This document shows positions 58,240 through 64,000 of a stretch of DNA of 64,000 bases, one piece after another (within the stretch, counting starts at the first letter, position 1; each line of letters starts with the position of its first letter). The DNA comes from DASUPK01 sp963819715 (GTDB taxonomy: Bacteria > Actinomycetota > Thermoleophilia > Solirubrobacterales > 70-9): NCBI GenBank assembly GCA_963819715.1, contig CAWFXE010000001.1:248001-312000 (forward strand), in the 5' to 3' direction. Position numbers and translations under genes: made by a program. Under the pieces are notes generated by a model. It was not told where the DNA came from. It worked only from the letters and a program-made list of their open reading frames with translations, and did no database searches.

Positions 58240-58360
58240 ATCATAATCCGCGTGTCGGGGGTTCGAGTCCCTCCTCCGGCATTAATCCCTGCAAATCACG
58301 CCCTTCGCAATTGCGAACACGCGGACTTTCGATCCGCGTCAAAGAATCCGCGTATCGGGG
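58240..58360 (+). repeat. Right attachment-like direct repeat (tRNA 3' half fragment)
   Basis: 58240-58281 equals bases 48789-48830 (anticodon loop to discriminator). The 5' half of the tRNA is absent, so this is a remnant, not a gene. The next 80 bases match those after the intact tRNA at about 75%, including the hairpin region. Together with the left copy it bounds the 9.4-kb island. Confidence 0.88.
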
Positions 58361-58640
58361 GCAACTTCGCTCCGCTCGCATTGGGGGCTGTGAGATCGGC
58401 TGAGGTCCGCTCAACCGCGGTTTCCAACCGTGCGCCGAACCGTGCGTCTAATTGAGGAGCTTCCCAAGTCGTCCGAAAGGCCGACCCAACTGCGCGTCGA
58501 GAGTAAGCCGGGATGAAATGGATTTGAACCAGCCACCTTTCGGCCCCCGGCCGAATGCGCTGGACGGACACTGGTCGTCGCAGCCCGCGCGCTTCGAGGA
58601 GCTCATCGCCCGCTGTGATGCGGCGATGACTCTCAGGCGG
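58361..58640. other. Gap with att-repeat tail and a tRNA-like remnant
   Basis: No credible gene. It holds a second part of the degenerate repeat (GATCGGCTGAGGTCCGCT, then CCGTGCGTC near 58440). At 58504-58552 the minus strand reads like a tRNA 3' part: a GGTTCAAATCC T arm followed by CATCCCGGC. Confidence 0.5.
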
Positions 58641-59384
58641 TCATCCGGCGACGGGAGCGCCGGCCGCCTTCAGGATCTGGTCGGTAACCGCCTGCGGCTG
58701 GGAGATCATGATCACGTGCGATCCCGCGACCTCGACGATGTCGGCGCCCGCGCGTTCGGCCATCGAGCGGATCACGTCGGCGCCCGCGGCCTTGTCGCCG
58801 GTTGCGACGACGGTCCAAGAGGGAAGTGTCTTCCAGGCAGGCGGTCCGCTCGGCTCGGAGAAGGCAAGCTCGGCGGCCGGTCGCTGGGTCGCCGCCATCA
58901 GGGCTGCCTCTTCCTCGGAGAGATCGGCTGCGAACGACTCGTGGAAGAGCTCCGGGTTGATCGCGAACTCGACCGCGGTCTCGCCGTCCTGTCCCGTCGG
59001 ATATTGGAGCGGGACCAGAGCACTGTCGAGGATGCTGTCCTTCGAGCCATTCTCGACCTCGATCAGCTTTTCGCCCTCGTCGGGAGCGAAGGCTGCGACG
59101 TAGACCAAGCCGATCACGTTCGAGGCGTCGGTGGCGGCGTTCGAATTCACCGCGCCGCCATAGGAGTGGCCGACCAAGAGCACAGGTCCATCGATCTGAT
59201 CGAGGACGCTCGCGATGTAGGCGGAGTCGGCGCTGATACCGCGCAGAGGATTTGCGGGCGCGACCACCGTGTATCCCTTCTGCTGCAGCAGTTCAGCGAC
59301 GCCGTTCCAGCTCGAGGCGTCGGCGAAGGCGCCGTGCACCAGGACGATCGTGGGCTTGTCTGTGGATGTGGAATCAGCGGGCAT
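58641..59384 (-). CDS. Alpha/beta hydrolase
   Basis: 247 residues. Oxyanion motif IVLVHGAFADASSW, nucleophile elbow LVGHSYGGAV and a C-terminal VAGSHVIMISQP with the catalytic His. It matches the common intracellular hydrolase group related to salicylate/methylesterases. Substrate not known. ATG 59384. 45 bases downstream of the next hydrolase, same strand. Confidence 0.9.
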   Translation of the reverse strand: MPADSTSTDKPTIVLVHGAFADASSWNGVAELLQQKGYTVVAPANPLRGISADSAYIASVLDQIDGPVLLVGHSYGGAVNSNAATDASNVIGLVYVAAFAPDEGEKLIEVENGSKDSILDSALVPLQYPTGQDGETAVEFAINPELFHESFAADLSEEEAALMAATQRPAAELAFSEPSGPPAWKTLPSWTVVATGDKAAGADVIRSMAERAGADIVEVAGSHVIMISQPQAVTDQILKAAGAPVAG

Positions 59385-59429
59385 CTGGAGCTCCTTGGGT
59401 TGATGAAGCTTGAGTGGGCAGCGAACGTG

Positions 59430-60362
59430 TCAGGGGTTCTCGGCGTCCATGACGGCCTTGGCGAATGCCTCCGGAGCCTCCTGGGGGAGGTTGTGTCCGA
59501 CACCGCCCTCGATCGTCCGGTGGGAGTAGCCGCCGGAGAATTTCTCGGCATACGCACTCGGGTCCGGATGGGGCGCGCCGTTCGCATCCCCCTCGAGGGT
59601 GATCGTGGGCACGGTGATGACCGGCCCTGCGGCGAGCCGTTTCTCCAGCTCGTCGTACTCAGGCTCCCCCCCAGCCAGACCGAGCCGCCAGCGATAGTTG
59701 TGGATCGCGATGGCGACGTGATCCGGATTGTCGAAGGACGCAGCGCTGCGATCGAAGGTCGCATCGTCGAAGTCCCACTCCGGCGAGGCGGTCCGCCAGA
59801 TGAGCTTCGCGAACTCCCGCCGGTACTTCTCGTAGCCGGCCTGGCCGCGCTCGGTGGCGAAGTAGTACTGGTACCACCACTGGAGCTCGGCGGCGGGCGG
59901 CAAGGGCACCTTGCCCGCGGCTTGACTACCGATCAGATAGCCACTCACCGAGACCAGCGCCCTGCATCGCTCGGGCCAGAGCGCCGCGACGATGCCCGCT
60001 GTGCGGGCGCCCCAGTCGAAGCCCGCGACAACAGCCTGGTCGACATCGAGCGCCTCCATCAATGCGCTCGCGTCGACCGCGAGTGCCGCCTGCTCGCCGT
60101 TTCGAACTGCCTCGTCGGAGAGGAAGCGTGTCGTCCCGTAGCCGCGTAGGTGCGGGACGATCACTCGGTAGCCCTGCGCGGTCAGCAGCGGTGTGACCTC
60201 CGCGAAGCTGTGGATGTCGTAGGGCCAGCCGTGTAGGAGGACGGCGACGGGCCCGTCCGCAGGACCGGCCTCGACGTAGCCCACGTCAAGAACCCCGGCG
60301 TCGATCTGCTTGACGGGGCCGAACGGGGTACCTGAATGGTGCTCTGCGGTAGCGCGCTCCAC
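59430..60362 (-). CDS. Alpha/beta hydrolase with Asp nucleophile (haloalkane dehalogenase/epoxide hydrolase-like)
   Basis: 310 residues. Oxyanion motif LLHGWPYDIHSF, nucleophile elbow VAGFDWGARTAG (Asp instead of Ser), and His in GGVGHNLPQEAP near the end. Asp nucleophiles mark epoxide hydrolases and haloalkane dehalogenases, acting on epoxides or C-halogen bonds. It lies 2 bases after the end of an epoxide hydrolase remnant on the same strand. Confidence 0.87.
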   Translation of the reverse strand: MERATAEHHSGTPFGPVKQIDAGVLDVGYVEAGPADGPVAVLLHGWPYDIHSFAEVTPLLTAQGYRVIVPHLRGYGTTRFLSDEAVRNGEQAALAVDASALMEALDVDQAVVAGFDWGARTAGIVAALWPERCRALVSVSGYLIGSQAAGKVPLPPAAELQWWYQYYFATERGQAGYEKYRREFAKLIWRTASPEWDFDDATFDRSAASFDNPDHVAIAIHNYRWRLGLAGGEPEYDELEKRLAAGPVITVPTITLEGDANGAPHPDPSAYAEKFSGGYSHRTIEGGVGHNLPQEAPEAFAKAVMDAENP

Positions 60363-60364
60363 GG

Positions 60365-60670
60365 CTAGCGCACCGACCTGAAGGTCGCCCGCATCTCCTC
60401 AGAGAAGACCTCGGGCTGCTCCCAGGCGGCGAAGTGACCGCCCTCCTCGATCCGGTTGTAGTGGACGAGGTTGGGATATTGCTTGGTGAGAGGGTCGATG
60501 ATCTTGAGCTGCTCTACGGTCGATCCCGGCTACCCGTGGATGACGATCATCGGCAGGGCGTCCTCATGCTCGGAGCGTGCGTGGATGAAGCGAATGTCCA
60601 CGCCGTCGATCTCGGTGACGAAGCTCGTCGTCGGGACCTCGATCCTGAACTCGCGAATCTCCTCCGCGGC
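60365..60670 (-). pseudogene. Collapsed epoxide hydrolase gene
   Basis: One frame reads EEIREFRIEVP (the N-terminal EHN start), then TEIDGVDIRFIHARSEH and ALPMIVIHG, a TAG at 60532-60530 where the family has Trp, and continues PGSTVEQLKIIDPLT. It then jumps to the family C-terminus YPNLVHYNRIEEGGHFAAW and FSEEMRATFRSVR. About two thirds of the roughly 380-residue protein is missing in two in-frame deletions, including the catalytic Asp region, plus the nonsense codon. Confidence 0.8.
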
Positions 60671-61184
60671 CGCGGACTCGGTCAATGCCGTGTGCCTTCC
60701 ATAGGCGCTCCTCAGGTTCTGGTTGGTCCTACCGGACCGGAAACTGAGCGCGATGGTGTGTCGAGGCTCCGGCTCGTCAGCGAGTCCAGTAACCGTCCAC
60801 CCTACTGAACTGAGCCAATGGGAATTCGAGTGTCCCGCAGCTCGCGGTGCGGACGCTACAAGCCGAGCACAGAAACCGTGCGTCCAATCGTGCGTCCAAC
60901 TCCAGAGTTTGAGCACAACCGAGACGACCTCACCGCGGCTGTCAGGCCCCTATTCGGCTTCACCTGACCTCGCCTGTGAACTCTCACGCTTTTCGCGTCG
61001 GCCTGATCTGTGCACTCCGGCCGGCGAGCAGCGCCCGCTGTTGAACACGCGAGGGGTTCGCCGGTCATCGGCCGGCTTGTCAGGCGGCTGACATGCGACG
61101 GGGCGGGGGCCCAACTTTTCCCCCGCCGGGGTGTTGACGAGAGAGCCAGGAGAGCCAATACGGAAGCTTTTGAAAAGGAGTGGT
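60671..61184. other. Intergenic, att-like remnants and promoter of the secreted gene
   Basis: No credible gene. It has a T-arm-like GGGAATTCGAGTGTCCC (about 60830), tandem CGTGCGTCCAA units near 60876-60893, and, just before the next gene, TTGACG and AATACG spaced by 17 bases (61134-61162), a possible promoter. Confidence 0.4.
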
Positions 61185-61943
61185 ATGCGTAAGCGCAAGT
61201 ATCTGATGGGCGCGCTGCTGGGCGTGATCGGGGCGTTGATCGTCTCCGGTACCGCCTCCGCGGCCGTCACCGGACAGACGTACTCGGTGACGACGTCGCC
61301 GCCCAAGCAGGACAAGAAGGTCTTTGGTCCTGTGGGAGCGTTCACCAACGTGGTTGACACCAACTACAGCGGTGGATTCACGCCGGTGGCCAGCACGACT
61401 GTCCTTACCTTCACCAAGGACATCAAGTTCACTCCGGGGAACATTCCCCAGTGTCCGCTGGCGTCGGTCAACAACAAGCCGGTCGCAACCGCCAAGTCGG
61501 CCTGCGGCGGCAGCATCGTTGGCCAGGGCAGCGCCAAGATCAACGGTGGCGCCCTGAACGCGGTCGTGACGGCCTTCAACGGCCAGCCCTCAGGTGGTCA
61601 GCCGACCATCCTGTTGCACACGAGCGTCAACAACGATGCCCTGGATCCGGTTCTCACCGGTGTCCTTAACACCGGGAGCAACACGCTGACCGTCGCGATC
61701 CCGAACACGGGCACGGCGATCACGCATTTCGACACGACCATCAACAAGGTCAAGTCGGGCAAGAAGAAGGTCAAGATCAACGGCAAGAAGAAGACGCGGC
61801 CCGTCTACTACGTGATGGCCCGCTGCAAGACGAAGAAGTGGGTCAACACGGAGACCACGCACTTCCTCGACGGTTCTCAGACCACCGCGTCGACGACCCA
61901 GAAGTGCAAGCAGAAGAAGTCCAAGAAGAAAAAGAAGAGGTAG
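61185..61943 (+). CDS. Secreted protein with Lys-rich C-terminal tail
   Basis: 252 residues. AAAAGGAG lies 5 bases before the ATG. Signal peptide (KYLMGALLGVIGALIVSGTASA). The mature domain is beta-rich with two Cys pairs (IPQCPLASVNN, KSACGGSIVG, ARCKTKKW, TQKCKQKK) and repeated Asn-Thr turns. It ends CKQKKSKKKKKR. The tail is like those lost from the CocE gene (13207) and contained in the vWA protein. A frame beginning at 61131 adds no ribosome binding site. A strong terminator follows. Confidence 0.85.
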   Translation: MRKRKYLMGALLGVIGALIVSGTASAAVTGQTYSVTTSPPKQDKKVFGPVGAFTNVVDTNYSGGFTPVASTTVLTFTKDIKFTPGNIPQCPLASVNNKPVATAKSACGGSIVGQGSAKINGGALNAVVTAFNGQPSGGQPTILLHTSVNNDALDPVLTGVLNTGSNTLTVAIPNTGTAITHFDTTINKVKSGKKKVKINGKKKTRPVYYVMARCKTKKWVNTETTHFLDGSQTTASTTQKCKQKKSKKKKKR

Positions 61944-61966
61944 GACACTCCTGCCATCTGTCACGA

Positions 61967-61999
61967 GAGAGGGCGGTTGAAAGACCGCCCTCTCCGTTT
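61967..61999 (+). terminator. Rho-independent-type terminator
   Basis: GAGAGGGCGG and its exact complement enclose the loop ttgaaaga, followed by CGTTTC. It is 23 bases past the stop of the Lys-tailed protein gene. Confidence 0.8.
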
Positions 62000-62209
62000 C
62001 ACCCGCTCCTTAGGCTGAGGCCAAGCACAATTGCAGACGGGCTCCCATCCCCGGTACCGCCGCGAGGTGATTGACCAGGTGCCGCGAGACGACCGGCCCC
62101 AGGCCGTGAGCCGATGCGTCCCGCCTGGCCCTGGAGCTGTGTGCGATGAGCGAGGCGGCGACGATCAGGCTGAGGCTGGCTTCATGTCTCTTGGGCCTCA
62201 GCCCGTGGC

Positions 62210-62785
62210 TCATTCACGTGATCGGCGGCGAGCCGCCACTTGCTCAGCCCGCTGCCTGAGGTCGTCCAGGTCCTTCCGCACGGCCTTCTCCCATTCCGGC
62301 CGAACCCAGCGCCGGCCGGCGACCCGGCCGAGCAAGAAGAAGTCGACTCCCACCTCACCGCTGTAGCGGAGCTGGGTGACCCCGTCGGCCTCCAGGAGGG
62401 CGAATTCCTCCACGGCATGCGGAACCGGACCCCTGATGTGCCGGAAACCGACGTGGCCCGGCGGCTCGAACTCGACGGCCTCGACCGTGATCGCCGTATA
62501 GAAGTGAATCTTCGTGTGGTGGGCGGCGACGGCGAGGTCCTTGCCTCTCGCCAGGACCTCGATTCCCGAGCTCTTCGGGCTGTGACGCAGGTACGGCTCG
62601 CTGATCATCTCGAAGACAAGGTCCCGCGGCGCGTCGATCCGGACCTCGATCGGCCCGAGCTCGTGGAAGCTGCGCCCCCAGCCCAGATCGAGGTTGAGGC
62701 GCCCCATGGCGAGCAGCAGGAGTCCAGCGGCCACGGCGACGAGCCACAGCGCTGCGAGTCCGATGGCTATCCAGAGCCAGATCAT
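62210..62785 (-). CDS. Membrane-anchored SRPBCC-family protein
   Basis: 191 residues. One N-terminal membrane segment (WIAIGLAALWLVAVAAGLLLLAMG) and a START-like (SRPBCC) domain: IEVRIDAPRDLVFEMISEPY at the beginning and VGVDFFLLGRVAGRRWVRPEW at the end, the latter with a basic cluster. Such folds bind hydrophobic ligands in a cavity. Its ATG overlaps the methyltransferase stop by 4 bases, so it is the third gene of an operon with that enzyme and the radical SAM protein. It might bind their lipid or pterin-like substrate (inference). Confidence 0.82.
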   Translation of the reverse strand: MIWLWIAIGLAALWLVAVAAGLLLLAMGRLNLDLGWGRSFHELGPIEVRIDAPRDLVFEMISEPYLRHSPKSSGIEVLARGKDLAVAAHHTKIHFYTAITVEAVEFEPPGHVGFRHIRGPVPHAVEEFALLEADGVTQLRYSGEVGVDFFLLGRVAGRRWVRPEWEKAVRKDLDDLRQRAEQVAARRRSRE

Positions 62786-63573
62786 CGGGCCGACGCCGCG
62801 AAGATGGAATAGCCGATCGTGCCCTCATCGATCGAGCGCCGGGCCGTGCGCACGAGCTCGATCGCCTCGTCCAGGGCGAAGGGCGATCCGGCAAATCGAT
62901 CCAGGCCCAGCAGGCGCGCACCGCGCAGGCGCTCCTCGATTCGCTCGGTGAACCGCTCAGTGTCGGCGTCGCGGCTCTCAACCGCGTAGACCTCCAGCCC
63001 GGCGCCGGTGAGCAGCTCCTCGTAGCCGGGACGAGACAGCGCCGAGCCGACGCAGGCGATCGTCGCCATCGGGCCGAGCAGCTCAGCCGGCAGGTGGTCC
63101 GGGTCGATCACGACATCGGAGATCGCCACCCGTGCGCCCGGCCGCACCACCCGGGCCAGCTCGGCGACGGCGCTCTCCTTGTCCGGAAAGGTGCAGAGAG
63201 AGCACTCGCAGAGCGCGGCGTCGAAGGAGTCATCCGCGAGCGCCAGGTCCTCGGCGTCGCCGCGCGCGAAGCGGACGCTCAGGTCGAGTCCCTCGCTCCT
63301 GGCCGATTCGATCGCTCCGAGCACGGCTTGCTCGCCGTACTCGATCCCGGTGACGCTGGCGCCGAACTCCCGTGCCGCGAGCAGCGCCGAATCCCCCGCG
63401 CCGGAGGCGACATCGAGAAGCCGATCGCCGCGGCGGAGCATGATCAGCTCGAGGGCCCTCCGGGTCGCATCGGCGCCTCCTGGGTGGAGCTCTCCCCCGA
63501 GCAGCCAGCGAACGGCGGGCTCGGAGTAGGTCGCCGCGCAACAGGACTTGAGCTCCTCAGGCGCGAGCTGCAC
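62782..63573 (-). CDS. Class I SAM-dependent methyltransferase with N-terminal CC motif
   Basis: 263 residues. SAM-binding motif I is LLDVASGAGDSALLAAREFG; motif II/III region has CECSLCTFPDKESAVAELARVVRPG. The N-terminal LKSCCAATYSEPAVRWLLGG has a Cys-Cys pair at residues 11-12 that recalls arsenite methyltransferases, and two more Cys are near the substrate side (CECSLC). Substrate unknown; arsenic or a lipid are possibilities. It overlaps the radical SAM gene by 17 bases and the SRPBCC gene by 4. Confidence 0.85.
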   Translation of the reverse strand: MQLAPEELKSCCAATYSEPAVRWLLGGELHPGGADATRRALELIMLRRGDRLLDVASGAGDSALLAAREFGASVTGIEYGEQAVLGAIESARSEGLDLSVRFARGDAEDLALADDSFDAALCECSLCTFPDKESAVAELARVVRPGARVAISDVVIDPDHLPAELLGPMATIACVGSALSRPGYEELLTGAGLEVYAVESRDADTERFTERIEERLRGARLLGLDRFAGSPFALDEAIELVRTARRSIDEGTIGYSIFAASAR

Positions 63574-64000
63574 TCGCCACCTCCAGTCGAACCTGCTCGC
63601 GGTAGCCGACGGAGTTGTAGGCGCAGAAGGGGATCAGGCGCCCGTCCGGCACGATCTCCGAGACGCAGCACTTCCGCAGCTTCTCCACGTCGAGCGTGTA
63701 GGGGTCCTGGAAGTCCTGTGTGACGATCATGAAGCCCTGGGCCGCTACCTCCCGCAGCTCGGGCGGCATCGCTGTCGAGCAGGCCACGCACTCGAGCCGC
63801 TCCGCCGCGGGCGCGGTGCCTCCCGCGGCCTTCGCCGACCACAGTCCCTCCAGCGCCGTCCGCACCTCCGGGTCGGGCACGGCGCGGTTGCTGACGTAAT
63901 CGAGGTACTGCTCGACGTCCACCAGGCGCGGCAGGGGAACGAGGTCTTCGCCGTCGTAGAGCGCGAAGGTCGCGGAGCGGCAGGTCGGCGAGCAGCACGG
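63557..64000 (-). CDS. Radical SAM protein C-terminal part (MJ0619/tetraether-lipid-synthase-like), cut by window edge
   Basis: 147 residues visible, reading in from beyond 64000. CCSPTCRSATFALYDGEDLVPL and, near the end, DPYTLDVEKLRKCCVSEIVPDG followed by RLIPFCAYNSVGYR, with many conserved Cys, match the C-terminal part of radical SAM proteins of the MJ0619/Tes group (from memory of the family). Relatives join lipid tails into tetraethers or methylate pterins. The SAM-cluster Cys motif would lie outside the window, so the assignment is partial. Confidence 0.7.
   Translation of the reverse strand, partial: PCCSPTCRSATFALYDGEDLVPLPRLVDVEQYLDYVSNRAVPDPEVRTALEGLWSAKAAGGTAPAAERLECVACSTAMPPELREVAAQGFMIVTQDFQDPYTLDVEKLRKCCVSEIVPDGRLIPFCAYNSVGYREQVRLEVASAARA

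Noticed and set aside
58452..60149. 565-residue plus-strand frame opposite the two hydrolases
   Set aside because: Both minus-strand hydrolases have complete motifs; the plus frame has none.
1..64000. CRISPR array, rRNA genes, insertion-sequence transposase or integrase
   Set aside because: No regularly spaced repeats, rRNA segments or recognisable transposase/integrase motifs were seen.

Overview
The window is GC-rich bacterial DNA. Its backbone gene order is typical of Actinobacteria, and an AroK-AroB fusion, Lys/Arg-rich secreted proteins and an LtrA-type membrane protein suggest a deep lineage such as Thermoleophilia/Solirubrobacterales. That placement is inference from gene content, not a computed phylogeny.

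The minus strand carries a recognisable housekeeping series: MBL hydrolase - hisS - aspS - alaS - ruvX - mltG - aroE - aroC - aroKB - aroQ - pepP - efp - nusB - ispA. Accessory blocks interrupt it. A dipeptide/oligopeptide ABC operon (27.6-23.4 kb) sits between alaS and ruvX. Two secreted vWA proteins and an mnmA gene fused to an IscU/NifU-like domain sit between aspS and alaS. An 11.6-kb block of mixed-strand genes separates pepP from efp: two-component system, arginase-like enzyme, ABC exporter, LtrA, secreted CocE-type hydrolase, cation/proton antiporter. Two partial copies of the efp 5' end lie inside that block.

Right of hisS are a small membrane protein, glutamate formimidoyltransferase, an M29 aminopeptidase, an OmpR-type two-component pair whose kinase C-terminus is frameshifted, a secreted beta-propeller protein and a DHFR-like reductase. 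At 48757 lies a complete tRNA(CAT). The 3' half of this tRNA, with about 120 bp of following sequence, recurs at 58240-58360. The 9.4 kb between looks like an integrated island: secreted and membrane proteins (phosphodiester glycosidase, NHL-like propeller, alpha/beta hydrolase, haem-type membrane protein, lipoproteins, an HTH-membrane protein, a collagen-like protein), with no integrase seen. Further tRNA-like and gene remnants lie to the right up to about 60.9 kb.

The last 3 kb hold a secreted Lys-tailed protein with a clear terminator, then a minus-strand operon of a radical SAM protein (cut by the right edge), a CC-motif methyltransferase and an SRPBCC protein.

The main novelty candidates are the IscU-MnmA fusion, the tRNA-bounded island, the dispersed efp 5' repeats, three genes that appear to start with CTG, a 16-bp tandem duplication that throws a cationic tail out of frame, and the radical SAM/methyltransferase/SRPBCC operon.
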